From a virus, in the IMG/VR virus record IMGVR_UViG_3300003321_000338, positions 1 through 34,459 of that record: a stretch of 34,459 bases of DNA. One strand, given 5' to 3'. Both the position numbers and the translations under genes were made by a program. The notes under the pieces were generated by a model. That model saw nothing but the letters and a program-made list of their open reading frames with translations. It ran no database searches and was not told where the DNA came from. This document shows positions 8,955 to 17,887 of this stretch, piece by piece (position 1 is the stretch's first letter; every line of letters starts with the position of its first letter).

Positions 8955-10844
8955 CTAAAGCTTAATAATCATATTATAAAATACTGTTGGTTGATCTATA
9001 TTAAAACCAATACTATTTCCGGTAGAATTAGCAGTGATTGTCACAAAATGAGCGCTTGGTCCGCTACTACCAGAAGAAAGACCAGAACCGCCCGTTTGAT
9101 ATATGCTTCCAGCATTATTTAATGAATGTGTATGAGAAGCTAATTCATTCTGTGTTTGAACATGTCTATTTTCACCATTAAATGACGCTAATAAATTACT
9201 AGCTGGAGTGGTAATTACATTTGAAACTACACTAGAAAATACTATAGCTCCAATATTAGATATTGCAGCTTCAGCAGAATAAAATATAGAAATTGTAGTT
9301 GATGATAAATTTCTCACAAAATAAGTAACACCTACAGATAATGGAGAAGGAGCAGATACAGTAAATACAACAGTATCTCCAGTAATAAATCCTGATGAAG
9401 AAGTCACGGTTAAAACTGAACTACTAATTACTGAAGTAAAAGTTGTAGTTGTTATTGTTTGATCAGTTGGAGTAGCACATGCTGTTACCCTTCCTAAATT
9501 ATGAGGTAATTTAATACTATTGTTGGCATTCCAGTCAGATAATGCTGTACCGCCTTTAGAAACTGCAATTCCTGAACTATTAAATATTCCACAATTTGCC
9601 GCTGTTGTATTTTCCCATATTAATTTATATAAGAGCCATGTATCAGGTTTTGCTCTTGTTGTAGCATTCGATGATGAATTACCTATAGTTCCATCATTAA
9701 GAGGAATCCAACCATTTTGAATCATTTGATTTTGTTTAAATGAAAATGGATTCATAGATGGTTTTATATCACCAGTTCTAGATAATTCAATTTCTGTCTC
9801 TATTTCTTCTGTTGATTCATAAATTATAGAAGGAGAAGAACTACCTTGAAATAGCATGGGTTTAAATATATCTATAGTTGTAGTAACACCTATAGGATAT
9901 CTAATTTGTAAATATGTTCCATCATCATTAGAATTTCCTATAGTTTTTCCTAAAGTACTTGGAACAGTAAAAGTAACAGAATATAAAGCAAAAGAACCAG
10001 TTAAAGTACGTGGTTGCACTAAATCTACGGGGGTAGATACTGATGGAGAACCACCGGAACCAAAATATTGATATATAAAAAAGTTTAATTGATTACCTAC
10101 ACCAGCAGTTTTTCTTGCATAAAACGTTAATGTAAATGTTTGGTTTGACAAATCATTAACAAATTTAGAAATAGGTATTTGAAAACCTTTATATACTTCT
10201 CCAGAAGGACTATTTAAACATTGATATCTCATATAATAATCAGTTAAAAAATCTGGAAAAATAGGATTTACACCTGTTCCAGGATCATCATTAAAAGAAA
10301 CAAATGAAATAGAGTCATTTGCATCAGATGAACCACTAGCTATATATGTAACATCCGGATATAACAGTCCAGAATGAGCACCAGGATATAAAAAAGTATT
10401 ATTTGCAATAGGTGAAGTAACAGTTGATCCAATATTGTAAATGAAAGAGCTATTTACAAAAATATTTTCTATTTTTTGTATTAATGTAGGTCCACCACCA
10501 CCTCCACCGCCTCCACCAGATATAGGATATACTGGCTCAGACCATATTAAATTTCCTGGGTCTTGAGTGGTAGCACCTTGATTATCAGTAAAAAACAAAT
10601 AATACAAATCCTGTGGATTATCTGTATCAAGTTTCCAGTAAAATGAGCCAGGGGCAGTACCATTTGAATCAAATATAATAGGATTGTCCCAAGGAATAGT
10701 GCCAGCAGCATCTTGATAGACCAATTTATCAACAGTAGGATTTAGACTGCTTCTAACAAATAATTTACCACCTGATGCAGGTTTCCCATCTAGATCATTA
10801 AATACCCAACGAGGGACTGGTTGTATTGTATATGAAATGGTCAT
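8955..10844 (-). CDS. tail fibre/spike with tail-collar C terminus
   Basis: 629 residues in several modules. Residues 1-105 form a beta head with the GGKLFV...YQDAAGTIPWDNPIIFD pattern common at the N terminus of podovirus fibres and tailspikes. A run of nine glycines (110-118) follows as a hinge. Residues about 125-340 look like a carbohydrate-binding jelly roll (TFTLTFYARK, a strand before TFTVPSTLGKTIG and a final KPMLFQG). Residues about 375-629 are a Phage Tail Collar type domain (GWIPLNDGT, IKLPHNLGR, ASHTHSLN, FYNMIIKL), interrupted at about 461-540 by a beta insert. Its start overlaps the preceding ejection protein in ATGA. Probable receptor recognition. Confidence 0.87.
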   Translation of the reverse strand: MTISYTIQPVPRWVFNDLDGKPASGGKLFVRSSLNPTVDKLVYQDAAGTIPWDNPIIFDSNGTAPGSFYWKLDTDNPQDLYYLFFTDNQGATTQDPGNLIWSEPVYPISGGGGGGGGGPTLIQKIENIFVNSSFIYNIGSTVTSPIANNTFLYPGAHSGLLYPDVTYIASGSSDANDSISFVSFNDDPGTGVNPIFPDFLTDYYMRYQCLNSPSGEVYKGFQIPISKFVNDLSNQTFTLTFYARKTAGVGNQLNFFIYQYFGSGGSPSVSTPVDLVQPRTLTGSFALYSVTFTVPSTLGKTIGNSNDDGTYLQIRYPIGVTTTIDIFKPMLFQGSSSPSIIYESTEEIETEIELSRTGDIKPSMNPFSFKQNQMIQNGWIPLNDGTIGNSSSNATTRAKPDTWLLYKLIWENTTAANCGIFNSSGIAVSKGGTALSDWNANNSIKLPHNLGRVTACATPTDQTITTTTFTSVISSSVLTVTSSSGFITGDTVVFTVSAPSPLSVGVTYFVRNLSSTTISIFYSAEAAISNIGAIVFSSVVSNVITTPASNLLASFNGENRHVQTQNELASHTHSLNNAGSIYQTGGSGLSSGSSGPSAHFVTITANSTGNSIGFNIDQPTVFYNMIIKL

Positions 10845-12514
10845 TTACTTTTTTCCTCAATCAGAAAGTCACTTACAGGTAAAATTTTCATCATTATATC
10901 ATTAACAGCATTTTCTACATTCTCTTTTTTACCCGTTTTTTGTGCATCACGTAATTGTTTTACCCATGAATCTCCACGAATAAATTTAACTGATTCTAGG
11001 TTTTTCTTTTTACCAAATAATTGTCTTTTAATTTCTAATAATTTATCCATCCAATTTCTTGCTTGATTTAGTGCTTTTTCAGATTGATATGAAGCAGTAG
11101 ATGGTTTTTCTACATTTATTAAATTTTTAAATACTAATTTCATGTCTTGTAGCATCTGTTGAGCTTCTGGAACATTTTTAAGAGAATTATGCAACTTATC
11201 AAATTCATTTTCATTTTTAATTATCTTCTTATAAAACTCTGTTCCTTTGATTTCAGAAGTTTTTAATTTTTTCTCTATTTGAGATCTAATAATTTTTCTT
11301 TGTGCTTGTTCTCTAGCTTGTTTATAAATAGGAGAAGAATTATCCATAGCCTCAACTAAATTAGTTCTAGCTTCTTTATATTCAGCAGCTTTAGATTTTT
11401 CACCAGATCTTAATAATTTTCCTTCTTGATCTAATAAATTTTTTCTAACTTTATCTAAATAAGCTAAACTATTTTCAGGTTTCCCTTCTAATTTTCTTTG
11501 CCAAGCTCTGTCATTCAAAACAGATTCAAAAGCATCAGAAATTAAAGGATCTTGTTTTAATTGATTTACCATTTGAGGTTCTAAACTAGATTCATAGGCA
11601 TCTTGATATAAATTTTTTAATTTATTATCAGAAGTCACAGATTTATCATAAATAGTATCTAAAAGTTTATTAATTTGTTCTTTTTCTTTTCCTATTCTTT
11701 CAGTGCCTAATTCTACATTTTCTGCTGCTGCTTCTCTCGTTCTTGGATATTTTCCTTCTAATCCAGCTATAAATGGATTTCCCGTTGCTTCAGATGGACG
11801 CAGTGGTACGCCTAATCTTTCAGCAGCTTCTACTTGTGGAGCAACTTGCCCATAAGTTAAACCTTCAATTGTTTCAGCTCCAGGCTGTTTACCAAAACCT
11901 AATTTATTAGCAATTGCTGGAACACCGTGACCTAAACCAGATAAACCAGCTCCTAAGCCAAATCCAAGGGCACCACGAGTTAATTGATTCTCAGGGTGTT
12001 CTGCTGCCTCATATAATCCAAACTCTGCTCCACGGCCTCCTACGTCGACCAATTTATTAAGGATAGGAGAAGCTTTCATTGCATGTTCTAATACTTTACC
12101 GATGTGTGGAATTCCTTGCGCAGCTTTTAAACCACCCATTATTCCTGCTCTTGGTAATCCCATTCCTAACATTCCACCAAGACTTTCTGCTTCTTTTATA
12201 TTTTTCTTCGATACTCCAGGTGATATTTTACCTGCTACATCAAAATCTGTAGGAATCTGCATTGATTTAGGCAATAAGACATTAGCCATTTTAAATGGTT
12301 CTTTTACTGCACCTTGAGCAACATAAGGAGATTCACGTAAAACATCTCCTGCTAAATTAGAAAATTCTTCTTCCGATGGCGGTTTACCAAAAAATGAATT
12401 AGATTTTTCTTCTTTAGGAAATTGCTTTTGAAGTACAGATTCTATTTCTTCATTGGACATATCATCAGGAAAACTACCTTGTTTTCCATTAGGAAGATTG
12501 ACTAATTTAGCCAT
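10841..12514 (-). CDS. DNA ejection protein (P22 gp16-like position)
   Basis: 557 residues. The N terminus (MAKLVNLPNGKQGSFPDDMSNEEI) carries a short segment often seen on phage ejection proteins. Residues about 110-215 contain several glycine/alanine-rich stretches that could insert into membranes. The C-terminal half (about 265-557) is long, charged and helical, suited to coiled coils. Location after two other ejection-type genes and before the fibres matches the P22 order gp7-gp20-gp16, whose products leave the virion first and form a path for DNA. It overlaps both neighbours by 1-4 nt. Assignment rests on composition and synteny. Confidence 0.75.
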   Translation of the reverse strand: MAKLVNLPNGKQGSFPDDMSNEEIESVLQKQFPKEEKSNSFFGKPPSEEEFSNLAGDVLRESPYVAQGAVKEPFKMANVLLPKSMQIPTDFDVAGKISPGVSKKNIKEAESLGGMLGMGLPRAGIMGGLKAAQGIPHIGKVLEHAMKASPILNKLVDVGGRGAEFGLYEAAEHPENQLTRGALGFGLGAGLSGLGHGVPAIANKLGFGKQPGAETIEGLTYGQVAPQVEAAERLGVPLRPSEATGNPFIAGLEGKYPRTREAAAENVELGTERIGKEKEQINKLLDTIYDKSVTSDNKLKNLYQDAYESSLEPQMVNQLKQDPLISDAFESVLNDRAWQRKLEGKPENSLAYLDKVRKNLLDQEGKLLRSGEKSKAAEYKEARTNLVEAMDNSSPIYKQAREQAQRKIIRSQIEKKLKTSEIKGTEFYKKIIKNENEFDKLHNSLKNVPEAQQMLQDMKLVFKNLINVEKPSTASYQSEKALNQARNWMDKLLEIKRQLFGKKKNLESVKFIRGDSWVKQLRDAQKTGKKENVENAVNDIMMKILPVSDFLIEEKSK

Positions 12515-13629
12515 TATTCTAATCTCCCGGTTTTGGGATTATATGTCATTATGTTGTTTTTTTCTGATTGAGGAGTAACTTTTGAGGCTTCTGAAACAAG
12601 ATTTCCACCTGTTGATTTCTTAGTAGCAATACCTTGTGTAGCTTTTTTATTAGCTGCTTCAACTGCTTCAGTTAACCATTCATCTACATATTTTTGAGCT
12701 TTTTCATATACCTCAGGGGATACCATACCATCTATAACTTTCAGATGACCCATAGAAGTATCAGTCATTTCTCTAATTGCTTCTATACCAACATTACCCC
12801 CACCCATTCTTAAACGAATAGCCGCTAATTCAGGTTGAAGAGCTCTGGCTGCTAAAGCTTTAGCTTGTCCTTCTTTATTTTTACCTTGAAGAGCTTCAAG
12901 TATTAGCTTAGGAGATTGACCAAATAATTTTCTTGAATAACTCTTAGAAGCATCTGATATTTTACTACTTAATGCCTTTATTTCTTCATTAGCTGCTTGT
13001 CTATTTTTAAATGCAGTTTGTCCTGCTTTAGTTAGAGGATAAACAGGTTCGGGTAAGTTATTAGGATCATATCCATTTTCTACAGCAATTTGTTCTAATG
13101 ATTTACCAGAAGCTAATAATTTTCTTCCTTCAACAGGATCAATTCCCATTCCTGCAGTTTGAGCTAATAAATATTCTTTAGATCCAACAGGAAGACTATT
13201 AAAATCATATCCAGCAGCCTGTTTTTGATGAAGAGCAGTCTGAGCTTGTTGATTAGCTAATCCACCGGACATTGCCTGTTCAATTAGATTTAATGCATTA
13301 GGATTTTTTGCCAATTGAGGATTATTTCTTAATAATTCTGCTGCTCCAACTTGACCAGCCATTCCTGCCTGACCATATAAAGGATTCTCATTTTGAAAAT
13401 TTAATCTATTTGTATTAGCTTGTTTTTGAGCAATATCAGCTTGTGTCATTGGAGTATAAAGAGCACTTTTTTGTTTAGCTTGAGCTAATTCCTCTTGTGC
13501 CATAGGCTCTGCATATTTATTTTTTATCAATGCATTTTTAACTTGTTGTCTAGCCAATTCATTTTGTTCAAACTGACCAAGACGATTGGTTATCATTGAT
13601 CCTAAAGTGTCATAATCTGGAAGTGCCAT
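12514..13629 (-). CDS. DNA ejection protein (P22 gp20-like position)
   Basis: 371 residues, Gln/Ala/Asn rich and predominantly helical. Residues 15-90 are a Q- and A-rich helix with repeated AxQ and KQxA steps, and a central part carries SLPVGSKEYLLAQTAGMG. The last 30 residues are polar and probably disordered. Such Gln/Ala-rich proteins in this slot of P22-like phages are internal virion proteins ejected with the DNA. Its stop overlaps the start of the 557-residue gene by one base (TAATG), so the two are translated together. No catalytic motif is seen. Confidence 0.72.
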   Translation of the reverse strand: MALPDYDTLGSMITNRLGQFEQNELARQQVKNALIKNKYAEPMAQEELAQAKQKSALYTPMTQADIAQKQANTNRLNFQNENPLYGQAGMAGQVGAAELLRNNPQLAKNPNALNLIEQAMSGGLANQQAQTALHQKQAAGYDFNSLPVGSKEYLLAQTAGMGIDPVEGRKLLASGKSLEQIAVENGYDPNNLPEPVYPLTKAGQTAFKNRQAANEEIKALSSKISDASKSYSRKLFGQSPKLILEALQGKNKEGQAKALAARALQPELAAIRLRMGGGNVGIEAIREMTDTSMGHLKVIDGMVSPEVYEKAQKYVDEWLTEAVEAANKKATQGIATKKSTGGNLVSEASKVTPQSEKNNIMTYNPKTGRLE

Positions 13630-13643
13630 ATATCACCTATTCT

Positions 13644-14348
13644 TTACATCATCGATAACAACATAGGAAGATATTTTTCCATTCCTCCCATACTACCGCT
13701 ACCTAATCCACCACCATAACTATTACTATTACCACCGAACATTGATCCTAAGTCCATACTTGAACCAATACCAAATATTCCACTTAAAATATCATTTAAG
13801 TTTTTATTCTTATAATTCTGAGATCCAGCAGCTGCACCACCCATTTGCTGACCCAAGTTACCAAAAATGTTTGATAAGTTATTAGCAGCTCCTTGACCCA
13901 TTCCCATCATTTTTTCTAAACCACCACCATATTGATTATTAATTCCTAAAACATTTTGAAGCCATTGATTCATATCACCAGAAGCAATGTTAGATGCATT
14001 TTCCTGAGCAAATTGAGTCAATGGAGTAGATCCAGATAAACCAGACGCTGAACCCATATTTTGAGCAGCCCTCATGGATTGATCTTGAAGATATTGAGAA
14101 TAAGGAGAAGCAGAATAACCACCCATCAAATCATTAATAAATTTGGATGGATCTTTCATATTATTTAAATAATTCTGATAATCTCCAATTGCTCCAGTAC
14201 CAGCATTAAAAAATGGATTTTGAAAACTAGCAGCCTGATTTCCATACTTCTCATATTGCTTCATGGCTTTTTTGTATGGATCTTTACCACTACTTCCACC
14301 AATTAAACCACCTGTTATACTTCCCAATGAATCCCATAAACCAGCCAT
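13644..14348 (-). CDS. Gly/Asn/Met-rich ejection protein (P22 gp7-like position)
   Basis: 234 residues. Starts MAGLWDSLGSITGGLIGG, a short amphipathic glycine-rich segment, then helical regions with KKAMKQYEKYGNQA. The C-terminal third is almost wholly Gly, Ser, Asn and Met (for example GSMGGMEKYLPMLLSMM). This layout is typical of small phage DNA-injection proteins that pass through the tail. Place in the cluster, just upstream of the two larger ejection proteins, agrees with P22 gp7. The gene stands 13 nt from each neighbour. Confidence 0.72.
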   Translation of the reverse strand: MAGLWDSLGSITGGLIGGSSGKDPYKKAMKQYEKYGNQAASFQNPFFNAGTGAIGDYQNYLNNMKDPSKFINDLMGGYSASPYSQYLQDQSMRAAQNMGSASGLSGSTPLTQFAQENASNIASGDMNQWLQNVLGINNQYGGGLEKMMGMGQGAANNLSNIFGNLGQQMGGAAAGSQNYKNKNLNDILSGIFGIGSSMDLGSMFGGNSNSYGGGLGSGSMGGMEKYLPMLLSMM

Positions 14349-14360
14349 ATAAAATCCTCT

Positions 14361-14651
14361 TTAAGGAGTTGTAGTAATTACATGCCATGCTGGATCAGCA
14401 GGCGGTTTTACTTGCCATACTTGCAACTCATTTGTACTAGTATTGTATATCAATTGCCCTAGTTGTGGCGACTGAATTGTATTTCTCTGACTAGTTGTCA
14501 AATTGGGTATAAACATTCCATACTGAGACAAATACCCAGATAATGTTTGTCCAAATGTAGCTATCCATGTAATCCAAATATCGCTTATATAATCCTCTTC
14601 ATTTTTAGTTAATGGATCATAAACAGGAGGACTATCAAAATCTGCTGACAT
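14361..14651 (-). CDS. 96-residue tail/neck-associated protein
   Basis: Residues 1-45 are acidic and helical (YDPLTKNEEDYISDIWITW). Residues 50-96 hold LTTSQRNTIQSPQLGQLIYNTS ending in a Trp-containing strand. This SQR-x-x-I-x-SP beta-hairpin motif recurs twice in the giant fibre (residues about 542 and 741), suggesting a small beta module used on several virion parts. In P22 the slot after gp10 encodes the tail needle gp26, but this product is too short and lacks the long coiled coil. Role unknown; likely a minor tail component. It starts two bases after the gp10-like stop. Confidence 0.7.
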   Translation of the reverse strand: MSADFDSPPVYDPLTKNEEDYISDIWITWIATFGQTLSGYLSQYGMFIPNLTTSQRNTIQSPQLGQLIYNTSTNELQVWQVKPPADPAWHVITTTP

Positions 14652-14653
14652 AT

Positions 14654-16711
14654 TTACTCCGGCATTTCTTCATATACCCATGCTGCACCTAATACAACAA
14701 ATGGTATTTCATTATAAAATTCAATCTTAGGTACAAACCCTTGGCCTCTAGGTATTGTCCCTAATTTACGCCAGACAGTTCTATATGTTCTTTCACCTGT
14801 TTTACCCATGGTACCGATCAATCTATTTCCATAAGTAACACCACCATCTTTTGAGTAAGAAAGGAACACTTCAGGAGTTAAATTAGAATTAAAAGGATAG
14901 GATAAAAAATTTAAACCAACTGCATCAGTAGATAATGTAATAGGAATATTATCTACTGCATTCTGATAAGTTGTAGCTAATTTTATATTAAAATTAGTTA
15001 AAACTATTACATAATAATTAGTAAAAGGAGCCAAAGGTTCAGGCAAAGTACCAGCAGATGTAGATACTTGAACCATTAATCCTGTTACTAAATCTTCTGT
15101 AGTTGCTAATGTTAAAATATCAGGACTAGTTACGATGTCTGTCGTAAATTCGAAAAATATTTGTTCAGTTGTATCTTGTCCCTGTATAACATCTAACTGA
15201 AATCTGTCAATACGTAATCTCTTATATTCTGGTGAGGTTTTTGCCTGACCTATCCTAATTCTGGGTATATTTTCACCATCATTAGTCATTACATTTGGGT
15301 CAACTTTGTACAATATATGGGTTAAATAGTCACCATAGTAATTATTACCATTAAAATAAGCATGTGTTTGAGCAGGATGTCTATCGCCTAATAAAGTCTG
15401 TTCTTCATGCCATCTCTGTTCTTTTTCATTAGCCTGAGGGTTAGACATCATTACATTATAAACATAAGTTTTATTTGCTTCTGTAAAGTTTAATCTATAA
15501 AAAATTAAACCATTTTCTTTTATTAATATTGCAGTTGCATCTGATATTTCACCTAAAGTTGCAAATTGAGAAAACTCATAATCAAGAGCTCTAGTGCTAA
15601 TTGGAATAGCTTGAGCTCCGGAAACTAATTGAACAGAGCTTTGTCCATCCTTATCTTGAGATAAGAAAAACATCATATCAAATCCAACTCTGATACTTGC
15701 AATTGCTGGTGTACCAAGCTCTATTAATAATGAATTATTTCTTCTAAATGGAAGATTTGTACCTAATCCTGCATTTTCCCAAACTTCTGTATAATTTTCG
15801 CTAAATAAAAATAACCTTCTGTGCAAAGTTCTACATGCAACAATATTTCCAGGATGAGTGGTTATAGATCCTAACTGTAATTGTCCACTTTGAGTAATGG
15901 TATTAGTTCCGGTTCCAGTAGTGGTTAGAGAAATTGCTGAACCACCTTTTGTTGCAGATACTTGAATCTGATTTGTACCACTATTAACTGCAACAACGTA
16001 ATATGTAGTTCCTGCAACTAGTGGTGCTGGAAGCCCTCCTCCAGAATTAGAAAATGTAACTGGAGTTCCCACTTGATAATAAGCCCAATATCCAGCATTG
16101 GTTAAATTAATTAATGTTGTAGGAGGACCCACAACAGTAAACTGTGTAGTTCCTGAACTCCATATCAATCCATTATTGAAACTAGATAATTGGAAATTAT
16201 TGGTACCACCACTTGCAACAACAAAAAATCCATCTAAATAAGTTACATCAATAGGTTTTGTAGGAAATCCAGGATCTGTTATTTTAACTAATGTGGAAGT
16301 TTGAATATCATATATCCATCCATTTGTTCCATCTACAAATATTACCTGAAATGTATTAGCATCTACTCCAACATATCCCGTAGTTCCATTTATAGTAGGA
16401 GAAAGATTGGTAGCTGTTCCACCACGTACACTAGTTGATATTATGTAAATAGTATTTCCAATAACCATAAACATTATTGGATTTTGAGAAGTAGTTCCAT
16501 CATGAAAAGAAAATTGGGCTCTAAATCCTCCTGAACCGACAGAAGGAAAAGAAACTTCTTGATTAACTAAACCTGAGGTTGGAAGTAATGATTGAGGTTT
16601 TTTACCGAGAGGATCTATAAACTCAAACATATTAATTGTACGTTCAGCATCAATGTTAGTATAACGTTGATTATTGTATGAACCTACAATTCCATAATCC
16701 TGCCAAGTCAT
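14654..16711 (-). CDS. gp10-like packaged-DNA stabilisation / tail hub protein
   Basis: 685 residues, against about 470 in P22 gp10. The N terminus has the family's INMFEF...LLPTSGL arrangement. The centre (about 295-395) carries LHRRLFLFSENYTEVWENAG and the FFLSQDKDGQSSVQLVSG strand typical of the gp10 beta-propeller-like fold. The C terminus (about 613-685) has LSYSKDGGVTYGNR and RTVWRKLGTIPRGQG. Extra length comes mainly from two beta inserts at about 200-276 and 528-607, each with an LP-x-PL-x(3,4)-YYV core. In P22 this protein sits below gp4, closes the portal channel and carries the needle and tailspikes. It lies two bases after the gp4-like gene. Confidence 0.87.
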   Translation of the reverse strand: MTWQDYGIVGSYNNQRYTNIDAERTINMFEFIDPLGKKPQSLLPTSGLVNQEVSFPSVGSGGFRAQFSFHDGTTSQNPIMFMVIGNTIYIISTSVRGGTATNLSPTINGTTGYVGVDANTFQVIFVDGTNGWIYDIQTSTLVKITDPGFPTKPIDVTYLDGFFVVASGGTNNFQLSSFNNGLIWSSGTTQFTVVGPPTTLINLTNAGYWAYYQVGTPVTFSNSGGGLPAPLVAGTTYYVVAVNSGTNQIQVSATKGGSAISLTTTGTGTNTITQSGQLQLGSITTHPGNIVACRTLHRRLFLFSENYTEVWENAGLGTNLPFRRNNSLLIELGTPAIASIRVGFDMMFFLSQDKDGQSSVQLVSGAQAIPISTRALDYEFSQFATLGEISDATAILIKENGLIFYRLNFTEANKTYVYNVMMSNPQANEKEQRWHEEQTLLGDRHPAQTHAYFNGNNYYGDYLTHILYKVDPNVMTNDGENIPRIRIGQAKTSPEYKRLRIDRFQLDVIQGQDTTEQIFFEFTTDIVTSPDILTLATTEDLVTGLMVQVSTSAGTLPEPLAPFTNYYVIVLTNFNIKLATTYQNAVDNIPITLSTDAVGLNFLSYPFNSNLTPEVFLSYSKDGGVTYGNRLIGTMGKTGERTYRTVWRKLGTIPRGQGFVPKIEFYNEIPFVVLGAAWVYEEMPE

Positions 16712-16713
16712 AG

Positions 16714-17451
16714 TTAATACGCCAATATATTAGGCCAATAGAATGGTTCTGGCGCAGTCAGCATAACAGATGGTCTTATTGTAACATCTGTTTCATTGGC
16801 ATTCTTTAATGTACTTATATAGTCTTGATATTTTTCTTCTGCTGTATCATTCCAATTACCAGAAGGATAATAAGACCTAAATTCTCTAGCTAAAGCATAT
16901 TTAAGAAAACCATAGTAAAAAGGTGGCAATTCGGTCAAATCTTGGGTTGCAGTGAGAGAATTAATCATAACCTTTGCCTTTAATAGGCATGGATAAGGCT
17001 GATCAGGAGCAGGATATAAAACTACAAAACTTTCTGTAGCTTGTTTATTCAAGAATATAAATCCAGGTCTTGCTCTCAAGTTTTGCAGTCTAACTACATT
17101 GTAATAAGTTGCTTTATTGATAATTTGAAGAGGATAGACAATGGGTTCTGAATTATCGGGTTGTACAACGTAATTAGCAAATTGCAAATCTATGATTCTG
17201 TCAGCATTCACATCAGCAGGCACGATATCAGATATGCTATAAGTATCTTGTCCTGGAACCATAACGAAATTTAAATCAGTCAAGTAAGGAACATAGATAC
17301 TATCAGCAGAAAATGAATCTAAGATTTCATTAAGAATCTCCAAGCCAGACGAAAGCATAAAAGAATCGGGTGTTTCCCCGACTCCTAGTTCGCCTAATAA
17401 ATATAGAGAATTAATAATAACATCATTTGTCGTGCGTGTGACTTGAGGCAT
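16714..17451 (-). CDS. gp4-like head-to-tail adaptor (tail accessory factor)
   Basis: 245 residues. The opening TTNDVIINSLYLLGELGVGETP, followed by a helix with SGLEILNEILDSFSADSI, is the conserved front of the P22 gp4 family. It continues with PGQDTYSI, IDLQFANYV, a Y-P-LQIINKA-Y-V segment, LYPAPDQPY and LPPFYYGFLKYALAREF, ending with a flexible tail. Twelve gp4 copies attach to the portal ring after packaging and start the tail. P22 gp4 is somewhat shorter and also has muralytic activity; no catalytic residue can be assigned here. Position between coat and gp10-like genes agrees. Confidence 0.87.
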   Translation of the reverse strand: MPQVTRTTNDVIINSLYLLGELGVGETPDSFMLSSGLEILNEILDSFSADSIYVPYLTDLNFVMVPGQDTYSISDIVPADVNADRIIDLQFANYVVQPDNSEPIVYPLQIINKATYYNVVRLQNLRARPGFIFLNKQATESFVVLYPAPDQPYPCLLKAKVMINSLTATQDLTELPPFYYGFLKYALAREFRSYYPSGNWNDTAEEKYQDYISTLKNANETDVTIRPSVMLTAPEPFYWPNILAY

Positions 17452-17478
17452 GATATTCCCTCACGCAATAGCCAAAAC

Positions 17479-17745
17479 CTACTTAACTGGATAAGCCTTT
17501 TTATCTAGTCCAGCAGTTAAATCACGAGCAAATTCCTGAGCATGCTCACCATCATTGATCATGCAAGCATCAAACTTCATGTATTTTTCTTGAAGATTTG
17601 CGTCTTTCATTCCCATTGATGCAAGAATTGCTCCTTGTCTCTTAACAAATGCATTATTAGAACTATGCTCAGCTTCAAACTTTTTCTGAAGCTTCTTTGC
17701 ATGCATCGACTCTTTTCCTTTTATCCCGTCGTATCTGTCTTTCAT
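17479..17745 (-). CDS. small charged protein overlapping its neighbour
   Basis: 88 residues from an ATG with GAGGGA six bases upstream. That site lies inside the preceding 69-residue gene, giving a 71-nt overlap in another frame. A second ATG at residue 14 (about 17706) is weaker. Content is charged and helical (HAKKLQKKFEAEHSSNNAF, then LQEKYMKFDACMINDGEHAQ), with no known domain. It lies between coat and gp4-like adaptor, a slot that often holds small head-completion proteins, but nothing more specific is visible. Confidence 0.68.
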   Translation of the reverse strand: MKDRYDGIKGKESMHAKKLQKKFEAEHSSNNAFVKRQGAILASMGMKDANLQEKYMKFDACMINDGEHAQEFARDLTAGLDKKAYPVK

Positions 17746-17884
17746 ATTTTTCCCTCACTTCTTTAGCTTCATAAGGACTGTTAAACCAAACCCCTGTTGC
17801 TACTAATTTATCGGCTTCTTCCTGTTCAACAACTCTCATCTCTTTATTTACGTGATAAACACAACAAAGCATTAGGGGCCTCAT
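17675..17884 (-). CDS. conserved small head-region protein
   Basis: 69 residues. Central pattern MRVVEQEEADKLVATGVWFNSP followed by a basic tail (RQIRRDKRKR). The rVV-x(4)-A-x-L-x-x-TG-x-WF-x-SP-x-EA pattern is a familiar small phage protein found near capsid genes; the family has no firm function that I know. It starts four nt after the coat gene stop and ends inside the 88-residue gene. The basic C terminus overlaps the ribosome site of that gene. Confidence 0.72.
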   Translation of the reverse strand: MRPLMLCCVYHVNKEMRVVEQEEADKLVATGVWFNSPYEAKEVREKYERQIRRDKRKRVDACKEASEKV

Positions 17885-17887
17885 TAA

